Source of the DNA: Metallyticus violacea | Lineage: Eukaryota > Arthropoda > Insecta > Mantodea > Metallyticidae | Assembly (NCBI GenBank): GCA_030762175.1 | Contig: CM060831.1 | Coordinates: forward strand, 82,553,501 to 82,617,500 | DNA length: 64,000 bases | Reading direction: 5' to 3' | Shown here: piece after piece, positions 33,690 through 45,700 of the stretch | How the letters are laid out: each line of letters opens with the position of its first letter | How positions within the stretch are numbered: position 1 is the stretch's first letter | The notes under the pieces: generated by a model | The model's input: only the letters and a program-made list of their open reading frames with translations | Told to the model about the DNA's origin: nothing | The model's database searches: none | Program-made: the position numbers and the translations under genes

Positions 33690-34690
33690 TCAATGCGTGA
33701 CAGAGATGGCACACAGAGCTCTAGCGGCAGCGGCGAGAGTGAGGACCGCTTTTGATACTTCAAAATGGCGACATTTTCATTACAAGAACGATGTGTAATC
33801 ATTTGTTTTCTTCGTGTGCGTGGTTTGACACCGACTGAAATTCATCGCCAGTTGAGTGAGACATGTGGTGATGGTGTCTAATGTGCATTCATGGGTGCGA
33901 CAGTTCAAGGAAGGCAGATCGTCGTGTGAGAACAAACCAAGACAATCTCGGCCTCGCACAAGCCGGTCTGACGACATGATCGAGCGAGTGGAGAAAGTTG
34001 TTTTGGAGTGTGGAACACATCGCCTCCAAAGTTGGCATTTCCTTGGGATCTGTGCACACAATCAGCATGAAGACCTGAAAATGCGAAAAGTGTCCTCCAG
34101 GTGGGTGCCACGAATGGTGACGGACGACCGCAAGGTTGCGAGCGTGGCGTGTTGCGTGATGACGACATGAATGAGACGTTCTTTTCATCGATTGTGATAA
34201 TGGCTGAGACATGGATGCCGTTTTTCAATCCTGAAACGAAGCGTCAGTCTGCTCAACGGAAGCACTCCAATTCACCGCCACCAAAAAAATTTCCGGTAAG
34301 CGACAGGTCAGAAAATATAATGGTGGCCATGTTCTGGGACAGAGATGGGGTAATTCTTACTTATTACGTTCCAAAGAGCACTACGGTGACAGGTGCATCC
34401 TACGAAGATGTTTTGAAGAAGAAGCTCCTTCCAGCATTGCGTGAAAAACGGCCGGAAATAGCTGCAAGTGTGCTCTTTCACCAAGACAACGCCCCAGCAC
34501 ATAAAGCGAACGTGACGCAGCAGTTTCTTCATGAAAACAACTTTGAAGTGATTCCTCATGCTCCCTACTCACCTGATCTGGGTCCTAGCCACTTTTGGAT
34601 ATTTCCAACGATGAAAGGCCCTCTCCGTGGTCGCACATTCACTAGCAGTGCCGCTGTAGATCAGCGATTTTCCAGTGGTCAAAACAATGA
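33690..34690 (+). pseudogene. MarD mariner transposase pseudogene
   Basis: The ATG at 33765 starts MATFSLQERCVIICFLRVRG, then LTPTEIHRQLSETCGDG, typical of a mariner N terminus. After an indel near 33880 the frame gives VRQFKEGRSSCENKPRQSRP and DDMIERVEKVVLE, then KMRKVSSRWVPRMVTDDRK near 34110. A deletion follows, then a long open stretch to 34694 with the first catalytic region degenerate (IMAETWMPFFNPETKRQS, aspartate replaced by alanine), the second as LFHQDNAPAHKANVTQQFL, and the third region APYSPDLGPSHFWIFP (final aspartate replaced by histidine). Inactive. Terminal repeats were not identified, so the outer limits are approximate. Confidence 0.85.
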
Positions 34691-34694
34691 GTAA

Positions 34695-34935
34695 GGATTA
34701 CTCCATCGCTGTTCCAGAACATGGCCATTAAATTTTTTTTTTTCTGCACTGGCGCTTACGCGAAAAATTTTCGGTGGCAGTGAATTTGAGTACTTCCATT
34801 GAGCAGATTGGCGCTTCGTTTCACGATTGAAAAACGGCATCCATGTCTCATTCATTGTCACATTCGATGAAAATAATGTTCCATTCGCGTTGCCATCACA
34901 CAACATGCCGCGCCCGCAGCCTTATGGTAACTATC
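34695..34935 (-). mobile_element. MarD internal fragment, inverted
   Basis: A second piece of MarD on the opposite strand, joined almost directly to copy 1. The minus strand reads VTMNETWMPFFNRETKRQSA, PPKIFRVSASAEKK and, out of frame, GHVLEQRWSN. It covers the first catalytic segment only, here NET in place of the expected DET. A T-run (34732-34743 on the plus strand) has grown inside it. Confidence 0.85.
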
Positions 34936-36201
34936 CACCTTTGACTGGAACTGAGCTCGGTTTTCTCCGCTGCCCTCAGCTGCCGTTCGTAAAAGAAGGG
35001 TGCTTCTGTATGTACGGTTAAGTCTTGTAGACTAATACAACAGTCGGACTCTTTCTTATATGGGACATGAGCACGGAATGTATATATTAGCCTCCTTTTA
35101 TTTATTTTTAATTTAAACACATTTTATTTATTCTGCATTTCTTAGCTTCTCATACTCTAAACTAACTTTACATCGGAATTTTCAGTGCAAGAACTCGAGA
35201 ACAAACATAACCTGTACAATTAAATCAAAGCAATGCAACCTGGGCCCTAAGTCCCCAACAGAGGACCGAGTTCTGAGGGACAAGTAAGCTGGATGAAATA
35301 ACGACCTCCCACTGATCAATTTATTACAAACATATTCAGCACCTCCAAATCGTTAATAAAAAGTAGAATTTAAATGAATTCCTTCACATTGTGGCTTAAA
35401 ACAGCCGACCTTCTCGTCAAGAAAGAAACTTCTATCCTGCAGACCAGGCACACTCAATACCTTACGAATCTGTGAAAACCATGAAAGTCAAATCCAGAAT
35501 CAGGAAACAGGAAATTGCAAGAGTTACCTGAAACCCCCAAAAGCACTCTACAAGGGTCCAGAAATTCGGCAGTTAGAACCTTCAGACATGATTGACTAGA
35601 AATCACACTACTGGTTTTAAACCCTCGCCCAACTATTGCCAAAAGATGAGTATACCGTAATCATTCAGTGATATATTTTTCTATAAAAACAGCTACTTGT
35701 CGACTACCATCATAATACTTTCTCTTAAATAAGAAGCGCCTCTACCGGTCTATCGTTTCTGTAAGCCATCGTCATTTATTTAGACAGCAACCCCTCCGCG
35801 GAAGTTTCCTACTCTCTTCTTGCACACCCCATTACACCCAATCACAATTATTATTACTTCCTTCCAGCCGTATCGTCAATCGCGATAAACTTCCCCGTCG
35901 ACTACAAAATATGTAGCCGTAAAGCACAGTACATAAAGGGGCAACGAAAATAATGCAAGCAATACGCGAGAATGACTTCCCGTTCCGGAGTAAACGTTAC
36001 ATTGAGATTTGAGAGGTTGGTGTAATTTTGGTATGGATAAAACGAAAACACTGTACAACATTTACTACTGAACTTCCTATTTTCAAACTTTGTGTATACA
36101 ACATTCAAATATGGGAGATTTGTGCCCCCATTGCGCACTCTGCACAACCATAACGGCGATGTAATTCAGCCCATGCAAAGAATGTTCCATACACTTTGTT
36201 G
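34936..36201. other. No recognisable gene
   Basis: Unassigned sequence. Short frames on the minus strand (for example 35454-35642, 35876-36147) show no motif. Confidence 0.4.
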
Positions 36202-36338
36202 CACCGCCGCGGGTGGCCGAGGTCGTTAAGGCGCGGACTCGTGAGCGGGAGGTCTGGGGTTCAATTCCCGCCAGAACCATCCTCCCTAACTGAGGTTTAT
36301 TCCACGTTTTCCTCAGTCCTCATAAATGGCAAATGCCA
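36202..36338 (+). mobile_element. SINE2 copy 5, 3' half replaced
   Basis: The tRNA-like head of a near-consensus SINE2 (CACCGCCGCGGGTGGCCGAG, B box GGTTCAATTCC) runs to GGCAAATGCC at 36338 and then switches without a spacer into MarA sequence. Confidence 0.92.
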
Positions 36339-37432
36339 GAAGTAAGAAGTCTTGTCTGCAAAATGGGCATAAACAGCATCCATCACTTCTTCGTTACACT
36401 TAAATTTCCTTCCTCGAAGGTTCTTCTTAAGTTTTGAGAAGAGGAAATAGTCACTGGGAGATAGATCTGAGCTGTACGGTGTGATCTCCTTGAAGTCACA
36501 TTTCTTCACAGCTAACTTCCTTTGCAACAAGAGCTGTGTGCACATGTGCGTTGTCATGAAGAAGGCGCAAACCACCACTAAGCTTTCCTCACCTTTTCTC
36601 TTTGGTGGAAGCACGTAGTCTGTGCAGTAGGCCAGCACAGTACTCCCCATTTACTGTGGTGTTCCTCTTCTTGAAGTCAATGAAGAATTTTCCTTCACAG
36701 TCCTAAAAGATTGTAGTCATGATCTTCGTTCACTTAGTGACCTTGGCCTTTAGAGGGTGTGCTTCGCCAGGTTTACACCACTCCATTGATTCTCTTTTGG
36801 ACAAAGGTCATAGTAGAGGACCATAGTTTCATCTCTTGTAACAGTGGTTTGCAGAACTTCTCTCTCGTGGCCACGGCAAAGCTCCAAAAATGCCTGACAA
36901 CAGATGACGCTTTTGGACTGAGGAAAGAAGTCTAGGCACTGACCTTATTGATGTTTAAATGTTCATGAATAATTCGAAGGACTGTTGTTTTAGAAAGACC
37001 CAACCTTGCTGCTATTTCTGTAACTTTGAGCCGCCGGTCTTCCATAATTTCTCCTTCCACAAGAGCGATGTTTTCAGGAGTGAGCACCTCCAAGGGCCGA
37101 CATGCACGCTCTTCGTCTTCAATGCTTTCTCGATCCGTTCGAAAAAGTTTGGCCCATTCTTTTACGGTAGAATATGAGGGGGATGCTTCCCCATATACAT
37201 CGTCTACGCTGTTTAGTTTCATTTGGAGTAAGTCCTTCTTTTGTGAAGAATTTAATAACAGCTCGAAACTCTATTATGAACATGTCACAATCTTCTACAC
37301 ACTGCCTTCTTTATGCAACTATATCTGAACAACTAAACACAGTTACAGCTGCAATTATTTACTTAATAGATAAGGTGACACCAGATAAGAATTTTGTGAA
37401 GGCGAGTCCGGAAACTTATGAACCTACCCTCG
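36339..37432 (-). mobile_element. MarA mariner copy 7, 3' end replaced
   Basis: Minus-strand MarA whose 5' end is intact (GAACCTACCCTCG, TA at 37433-37434). Its 3' end is lost where it meets SINE2 at 36338. The transposase N-terminal frame 36932-37222 reads EASPSYSTVKEWAKLFRTDR and KVTEIAARLGLSKTTVLRII. The catalytic half is broken by frameshifts near 36590, 36720 and 36810. The second catalytic segment is near LLHDNAHVH and the third is kept as PSDYFLFSKLKK. Confidence 0.92.
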
Positions 37433-37434
37433 TA

Positions 37435-39332
37435 AGTCTGATACGCTCTGAATAGTAAGTGAGAGCTTTCAGCAAAACAAATTGACCACATTTATCGTCA
37501 TAGTTGTGGGTAACGCTTTTCAGAACTTAATGCCAATAACAGCAACATTAATTATACAGAGTTCAGTTGCGGGCTGTCTTTCGCGCTCGTTAATTTCCTC
37601 ATCCCTCGTCTCGCTTCTTGACTTCTAATAGCTGTCGCTGCAAGAACGAATCGCAAATACTTAATTATTTAAAATACCCACTCAATCTCCTTCTCTGACA
37701 GCTCTGGGTGTCAAAACCTTTAGGACTAGGTGTTTGTTGTGTAAAGCAGATTGAAATACAGTTAACACAGCGCTTAACAAAACCACACAGCAGTGGTAGC
37801 CAGCTGTTCTTCTGCAAATGATACAAAGTTGGTTTCATCTGCAGGGAAAGTCACATAGTCTTTTTGAACGCCAAAGACGTTTTACTTATCGTTGTATTCA
37901 GAACGGAAAACTATAACCAATTATTTAAATCTTTCAAACCAACTAGATGAAACAAATTCTATAAAACACAAGGTTTTCAGCAGAAAAAAAGTGTTTTAGG
38001 AATAAGAAAACTGAGATATTTGAGGTGTGACGTTTTGGTACACACATCCTACTCCCCAGAGTTGGATTTTTATACTTTTCCATCTGTTTCTAAAGCTCAA
38101 AATCCCCTGTCAACGTTTTTTTTTTTTTTTTATCAACCCAAGAGGCGCTTGCAGCTAAAGAGGGGAGACCTTCCGGAAAAGCACTTCAGTTACTTGGAGC
38201 ATCGCAGGAAAAAATTGATTGACTTTAAGGGAACCTGTGTTGAAAAATAAAAATAATATTCGAGTTAAAAACCTCATTCCTTCACAGAGTATTCCAGATC
38301 GCCCATGTATATCTTGTGATGATATTTCTAGGAGCGTTATTCATCTGACAAAATTTCAACCCCGCTATTTTAACGCAAGCGCTTATTGCAAACTATTATC
38401 CCTTACTAATGCGTATGCTGATTTCTAATGAATGAATACATAAATAATTTTATTTCCATAAATAACATCACATTTGAAATTTATACCTTTTTAATACATT
38501 TTCCTTTAATTTTACTCAATTAACGATTTCGGCTCATCGGCAATTTCCGACTGGAATATCCAGAGGACTTGGGTTCCGGTTTTATTTTAAAAATTGAAAT
38601 TTAATACAAATGTACCCCTACATATTATATCAAAATACTTCTACATAAAAAATATTCTAACAAAATTAACATACAAAGCCCGGTTAAAAAATATCAAATA
38701 GGAATAGGCCTTCGTTAAATCCAGAGGGTCCTAACCCCTATATTTGCTCATTAATAATTCACTATACGTCACTAACCTAAGTTACATTTAATTAACAATT
38801 AACACTCCCTAAGGAACATTAAACTTCACTTCCCTTATTGCTACATTTTCTAGTCCCTATAAACTCAAACACTGGGCTACCTAGTGACAGCGCCCTTCCT
38901 GCTATTTCAGTCTGTCCCCTCATACTCTAAACATTCTTCGCTTTCTTACTTATTAATATTTCTCATCCATCTAGCTCTCACTTTACCTAAATACGTTATA
39001 ACTTCAACCATCCTTTTTCTTGTTTTAACATTCAACATAATTTTCCCAACAATTTTTTTGGTAAATTCGACCATCACCCCCATTCCCCCAAGAAACTTGG
39101 TTTCCTCACAATCCAGTAATATATGCCAATTATTATTTTGCTGATTATATAATCGACATTTACCCTACTTTCCCTTTATCTTAGGAACCATTCACAATGA
39201 ATCACGTAAACATAAAAATAAACGTACAATTAGACGCAAACTTAGAAGCTTGCAAGGTCCAAGGTCTTGCATCTACGTCTAACTTAAACTTAGAAATCAG
39301 GCAATCAGAACATAGCTGCTCTGTTTGTAGAG
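37435..39332. other. No recognisable gene
   Basis: Unassigned AT-rich sequence with a T-run at 38120-38133. Frames at 38020-38428 and 38884-39144 show no motif. Confidence 0.4.
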
Positions 39333-39872
39333 CTCTATGGTAGAATTTATCCATATACGGAGTACGGAAATCAAATGCAACTCTTGCTGCTGCAAGTCCC
39401 GAACGACGGCGGAGAGAGCCGAAGGCAATGACCCACAGATAGCTAGATAATAAGACTCTCAAGCGAATAGTACCCACGTACAAAATGCGCTATAAATTGA
39501 TGTTTATGATTTTTTTCTGCTGCAATCAATGGAGATTTGACACCATTACACTGTTTGCCTGCCTCTATGAATTTTTATTTACGAAAAACCACTGGGTTCA
39601 TCGGTTTCTAGGATTTACTAGAGGTTAGCGTTAGTTATATATATATTAATTTCGAATTCCAATAAGAGCAGTTTTGCCATCGTTACAATATTTTACCCGC
39701 CTAGCAAATCCCTATCAATTTATATTTAAAAGTTACGGATACATGCAACATTTACACTACGGCCACGCACAGTAGTTCGGCTCTCTCCGCTGTCGCTCGG
39801 GACTTGTACCAGCTAACAGCAGGAGTTGCACTTGATTTCCGTGCTCCGTATAAGGGCAAGTTATGGTAGAGA
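39333..39872. repeat. Inverted repeat, about 90-bp arms, 350-bp spacer
   Basis: The left arm 39333-39423 contains TACGGAGTACGGAAATCAAA and GACGGCGGAGAGAGCCGAA. The right arm 39776-39872 carries the same in inverse orientation (TTCGGCTCTCTCCGCTGTCG, GATTTCCGTGCTCCGTATAA) with about 10 bp extra. The arms are more GC-rich than the surroundings. It could be an unrecognised foldback element or two inverted copies of an unknown repeat. Confidence 0.75.
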
Positions 39873-40453
39873 GGGCTGAGGATCAGTGACTCTGTAGACA
39901 GAATGACTTCAATGCATAAAAGATTAATTGTATTATTAGAAAGCTATCCTTGCTCATATTACTCCAAGTAAATTAGTTACTGCACTTTGCATATGTATAA
40001 ACGCTACCGCCGTCTGCTCATAAGCAGCCATTTTCAATCAGTTGATCTTCGCTTGTTCTTATTTGTAATTGGCTACGTTTGCGTCTTTCATTGTAAATGC
40101 CTACATACTATAAAGTTAACGTGTTACGTCTTATTTTATTGTGTTTACGTTTAATTTTCATTGAGAATGGGGCCTTAAGCCCTTCAAATTTATATCTCCT
40201 GTTCTCGCCCATGCAAAACGTTTTCTTGCTGATTTGCCAATATAATTTTCCCTATTCCAAACTCTTTTCATATCTCTGTATATACTCAATGGCGTGTTAC
40301 GGTTAAAATTAGCAAATATTTGTTGCCTTTCAACATCTTCGATTCTTAACCTAACTTATTTCCAGAAACCCCTTTCTAATGCTCTCCTGTCCCTCCACAT
40401 GTCCCAAAGCCAATTTTTTCCTAGAGTTTACTTTATCTTGTTTAGCGATATCT
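39873..40453. other. No recognisable gene
   Basis: AT-rich spacer. A 69-codon frame at 40097-40306 has no motif. Confidence 0.4.
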
Positions 40454-40740
40454 ATTTTTTTTTTTTTTTGAGTAGTGTTTAACACCCGTTTTTACTACTG
40501 AGGAACCACACGTGGTGAACACTGATGATACGTGAGATGAAATGATATATTGGGAAAGGATTATTTTTTTTAAGGAAGTAAACGTACCAGGCCTAAGTAC
40601 CTCCCCGGCATTTGCCAGTTATGAGGACTGAGGAAAACCTGAAAAAATCCCAGTCGGGAGGACGGTCCTGGCGGCATTCGAACCCCGGACCTCCTGCTCA
40701 CGAGTCCGCGCCTTAACGACCTCGGCCACCCGTGGCGGTG
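40454..40740 (-). mobile_element. SINE2 copy 6
   Basis: Minus-strand SINE2 with T-run, GAGTAGTGTTTAACACCCG tail side and GGCCACCCGTGGCGGTG head ending at 40740. The B box (ATTCGAACC on plus) is intact. It faces a degraded plus-strand copy 20 bp away. Confidence 0.92.
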
Positions 40741-40760
40741 CGATTTCTAATGATGAAACT

Positions 40761-40920
40761 ACTGCCATGGGTAGGTGAGATCTTGAACGGGAGGTCTGTA
40801 ATTGGATTCCCGCCAGGGCGTCCTTTTTAAATGAGTTTTTCTCCAGTTTTCATATTAAGCAAATGCCAGGAAAGCTCCTTAAATTTAGCCTAGTACGCTT
40901 CGTTCCATTAAAGAAAAAAT
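40761..40920 (+). mobile_element. SINE2 copy 7, degraded
   Basis: Degraded plus-strand SINE2 head and body: GAACGGGAGGTCTGTAATTG, GATTCCCGCCAGGGCGTCC, GCAAATGCCAGGAAAGCTCC, TTTAGCCTAGTACG. The 3' third is missing. It is much more diverged than its neighbour. Confidence 0.75.
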
Positions 40921-42000
40921 AGGTTCATTCTATCGAAATGTTTAGTTAGAGTCAAGTTTCATACCAGCCGTCAAGTAGGTGAAACAACAGAGAGAGTTGA
41001 GCTGTGCTCTTGAATAACTTGGACAGCATTTTCAAGTACATCACCACTTGTGTATATTCTCCTGTAAAACATGAAGATCCCACTTGTCTACGGCAACCTC
41101 GTACCCCTTCATGGTATCTAATAACTAACTCGATTCTCCTGAACATATAAAATGAGGAACAACATTCCTAGTTAAATTAGCCAAGTGCTGCAGGAAAGAA
41201 AGCGTGAGGAGAGTTTCGCTTACAGATCCGATGTATGCGGTAACAAGGGAAGGGATAAACAATTGATAGATATTCCTCCTGATTGTAGTACTTTATTCAA
41301 GGAAAGACCCTAGTAACAAAAATGGATTTTGAGGTAATTATATGAAAATATTTATCCACTAAATACAATATATTTATACAACAGAGAGTGTTTTCATTCC
41401 ATATCTAAACATGTTCTTTAAAAAATGTTTACAGCTGTTCATACAACCACTTGTAAGTTTCCGAAAAAGATATTATTGTCTCCACTGTACATCAAACTAG
41501 ACTTGATTTAGAATGTTATCAACAGCAATGGATCGTGTCTGCAGTGCATTATCTTCCTGAAAAATAAATTCTCAAGAATCAGTGAAGCTAAACTAAAATA
41601 AGGGAAATGATGAAAGATACATAATTTGAAAACCAGTTAAATATGCAAGAAGCACCTTTCATGGATGTCTTTCAAAAAAATTGTCACAGCCTCAGGTCTG
41701 AGAACTATAAGCATGTGCTGTTTCTTTAAAAACATAATATTTGCACTCCCATCTGAATTTCTTTCCTGTAAACTCGGGGCAAAACCTAAAACGAGAGCAA
41801 AAAACGCAATTTACCCACCTAAATGAATGTGACGTTCTACATAATTACTTTTACATCAGTGACAAAAGCTGGAATTTCATGTCAATTTTAAAAAGAAAAA
41901 AAATATACTCGTTACAGTTAACGCTTTAATTAATGAATTTGTAACTTCTACAGATCAGATAGACATCCAACTCGCAGTGAATTTGGAAGCAACGTCCTGG
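40921..42000. other. No recognisable gene
   Basis: Unassigned; a 64-codon minus frame at 40952-41146 has no motif. Confidence 0.4.
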
Positions 42001-42264
42001 TAGTGTTTAACGCCCGTTTTTGCTACAGAGGTACAACAGACGGTGAACACTGATGATACATGAAATGAAATGATATATGGGGTAAGATTTTTTTCAGGAA
42101 GGAAACGTTCCAGGTCTAAGTTTAGGGTGCCTCCCGGCATTTGCCATTTATGAGGATTCAGGAAATCCTGGAAAACCTCAGTCAGGGAGGACGGTCCTAA
42201 CGGGAATCGAATCCCAGACATCCCGCTCATGTATCCGCGTCTTAATTACCTCGGTACCCTGGCG
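42001..42264 (-). mobile_element. SINE2 copy 8
   Basis: Minus-strand SINE2 from TAGTGTTTAACGCCCG to a mutated head (ACCTCGGTACCCTGGCG). Several substitutions lie in the promoter region, including a lost A-box segment. Confidence 0.88.
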
Positions 42265-42431
42265 ATTTCTTTATAGGTGCCGTCACAAACTGTTTATAAT
42301 GTATATTAGATATATGTCTGGTCGTCATAACTTCGGAAATAAATACATGGAAATTTTTTTCTAGCTTTTGCAAATTTATGATTTTTCAGTAACATTTTAT
42401 TTAGAAATGTCTAATATGAAAGTTCTACACC

Positions 42432-43717
42432 TCCTGCTGCTGCTGCTACTATTGCTACTACTATTGCTACTACTACTACTATTACTACTACAATTACTAC
42501 TATTACTACTACTACTACTACTACTACAATTACTACTATTACTACTACTACTACTACTACTACTACTATTAATACTACTACTACTACTACTATTATTACT
42601 AACTACTACCACTACTATTGCTACTACTACTACAATTACTATTACTATTACTACTACTATTACTACTACTACTACTACTACTACTACTATTACTACTACT
42701 GCTACTACTACTATTACTACTACTACTATTACTACTACTACTACTACTACTATTACTACTACTGCTACTACTACTATTACTACTACTACTACTACTACTA
42801 CTACTATTACTACTACTGCTACTACTACTATTACTACTACTACTTCTGTTACTACTACTATTACTACTACTATTACTATTACTACTACTCTTACTACTAC
42901 TATTACTACTACCACTATTACTACTACTACTACTACTACTACTACTATTACTACTACTATTACTACTACTATTACTACTACTACTATTACTACTACTACT
43001 ATTACTATTACTACTACTTCTGTTACTACTACTATTACTACTACTATTACTACTACCACTATTACTACTACTACTACTATTACTACTACTATTACTACTA
43101 CTACTATTACTACTACTACTATTACTACTACTATTACTACTACTACTATTACTACTACTATTACTATTACTACTACTCTTACTACTATTATTACTAACTA
43201 CTACCACTACTATTGCTACTACTACTACAATTACTATTACTATTACTACTACTACTACTACTATTATTACTAACTACTACCACTACTATTGCTACTACTA
43301 CTACAATTACTATTACTATTACTACTACTATTACTACTACTACTATTACTACTACTATTATTACTAACTACTACCACTACTATTGCTACTACTACTACTA
43401 TTACTACTACTACTACTACTACTACTACTATTACTACTACTACTATTACTACTACTATTACTACTACCACTATTACTACTACTACTATTATTACTAACTA
43501 CTACCACTACTATTGCTACTACTACTACAATTACTATTACTATTACTACTACTATTACTACTACTACTACTACTATTACTACTACTACTATTACTACTAC
43601 TACTTCTGTTACTACTACTATTACTTCTACTATTACTACTACTATTACTACTACTATTACTACTACTACTATTACTATTACTACTACTCTTACTACTACT
43701 ATTACTACTACCACTAT

Positions 43718-43748
<31 letters not shown>

Positions 43749-44089
43749 GTTATTACTACTATTACTACTACTACTACTACCACTACTACTACTACTACTA
43801 CTACTATTACTACTACTATTATTACTATTACTACTGCTACTACTATTACTACTAGTATTACTACTACTACTACTACTAGTACTACTGCTACTACTACTAT
43901 TATTACTATTACTACTTTTACTACTACTGTTACTATTACTACTACTATTACTACTACTATTACTACTAATACTACTATACTACTATACTATTACTACTAC
44001 TATTACTACTATTACTACTAATACTACTATTACTAATACCACTATTACTACTATCATTATTACCACTAATACTATTTACTACTATTACT
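42432..44089. repeat. 1.66-kb TAC-type trinucleotide array with longer-range order
   Basis: An almost unbroken mix of TAC/TAT triplets begins with four CTG units and has very few G residues on the plus strand. It is not a simple uniform run. A marker segment starting AACTACTACCACTACTATTG occurs at 42601, 43196, 43272, 43366 and 43496. A second marker, ACTTCTGTTACTACTACTA, occurs at 42842, 43016 and 43602. So blocks of 76-600 bp have themselves been duplicated. The long open frames across it (poly-Leu, poly-Thr, poly-Tyr, poly-Ser, poly-Val) are translation artefacts of the triplet repeat. Confidence 0.97.
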
Positions 44090-44693
44090 GAAGGCAGCAA
44101 TAAATGTATGAAATACTAAGATATTTATGTAAAATTGTATCAGCAATTCATGGAATATTAGTGATAGTTTACTTTAAGCAATTATAAAAGAAAATAAAAT
44201 AACCAAATGGACAGTTATGCGATATTATTTCTTTCACCAAACACCAAAAATGGAATTGATATAAAAAAGATCAGAAAAAAGTAAAACCTGTACGAAAGTT
44301 AATCTCATTTCGACACAGATGAAACACCGTAATTAACTGTAAACAAATGAATTTTGTTATACTTTCTAAACTGCACTATGTTAATAAGATTCAATTCCTG
44401 TTTCCCAAAGAGAGAAGGAGATACAGAGCTGAACGCTTTGATCCAGCAAATAATTCTTGCTGTGCAATTGGTAAGTTGTTGAGTAATTAATGCAACTAAA
44501 TTAAAATTTCATTTTCTTCTTGAATTTTTGCCAAATAACTCTGGAGAGCTTATTAAAACTCAATAACAGTAACGGCTCTTATCGCAGTTTACAAAAATGG
44601 CATTGTAAAATTTGCCTGATTTCGCAAAACCGCAGTCCAAGCATGACATTCTTAGGTAACAAGTGTGAAGTGGCTTTATTTATTTATTAGCCA
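44090..44693. other. No recognisable gene
   Basis: AT-rich unassigned spacer after the triplet array. Confidence 0.4.
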
Positions 44694-45368
44694 TTATTGT
44701 CCAATCCCGACTCCCGTATCTGATGATGATGAAGTTGGAAATGGAGCAGTTGGGGTAATGAATGGGTCGATACCTGCCAAACCACACCATTTAGCAGTGC
44801 AATAAACTTGCCGCCTGTGCTTAATAATTCTTAAGTGTTGGAAAGACATCTGGAGCAAATGACCAATAAAATATCCAGCAACTAGAACGGATCTAACAGG
44901 TGTTTCAGATCCCCAATAATAGCTGAAGGCAATGAAGCAGACAAGTTTGCTTTGTAGCTGTAATGAAGCCCAAGCATCTGAAACTGGCCGCAAACAGGAA
45001 TGGGTAACTTGTGCAGGTAGCCAGTGGGGAAGCCGAAGCGACAACGCATGTAACCCGCATACGACACCTCCTGGGTACAAACTCCTCACTCTCTCTTGTT
45101 TTCATTTAATTTAATTTCGTTGGTTCATTTACAGGGCCGAAAGTGACAGGCGAAATGGGCTTACACCGTATGCGGTGTGACGGTAACTTGCGCCTTGGAA
45201 AGGTTTCTGGTATGGAAGCCGTCCTTCTGAGGGGCACAAAATTCTTGAAGAGGCGCAAAGTGTTTTATCTGGAAATAATTTTGGGGACCCCATCTTTGTC
45301 CCTGCCTTGCTTCCCATGGATCCTGGCCGCCCTGAGGTGCTCTCCACTAGAGACAAAGGCACAAACAA
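44694..45368 (-). other. GC-richer stretch with minus-strand ORFs, unidentified
   Basis: Two minus-strand frames, 131 codons (44694-45089, ending SSSSDTGVGIGQ) and 79 codons (45129-45368, starting MFVPLSLVESTSGRPGSMGS), lie in DNA of higher GC than its surroundings. Overlapping frames are open too (44882-45067, with GYLHKLPIPVCGQFQMLG). A splice-acceptor-like GTACCCAG lies at about 45072-45079. I recognise no domain. It may be a decayed exon set or an unknown repeat. Confidence 0.2.
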
Positions 45369-45700
45369 GTCCTTGAGCTAACCCGAAATACTGAAACATT
45401 CTCCAACCCAATAAGTCAGCAGTTTGAATTCAATCATTGCAATAACAAACTAATATCATGATGATAAGATCAAGTTTGCCTAACGGCATAAGAAAATCAT
45501 GTTTTTAATTACACATACAATACAATATAATCTTTATTTCGAAAGGAAAACTTAAGCCAATAAGCATCTCACATGATACAACCTGCAGGCACTAAGGTAA
45601 CAGCGATGCTGGATAAACATGAAGGAAATCTCATTATTCTAATTTTATTGGACTTGAAAAATCTAAACTTGCAAATTATTAGTGTCACAAATACTAGAAA

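Noticed and set aside
42432..44089. CRISPR array
   Set aside because: The repeats are a simple triplet tract without regular repeat-spacer structure, and the genome is eukaryotic.
42368..44091. Long ORFs of poly-Leu, poly-Thr, poly-Tyr, poly-Ser and poly-Val
   Set aside because: They are translations of the TAC triplet array in several frames and on both strands, with no non-repeat domain.
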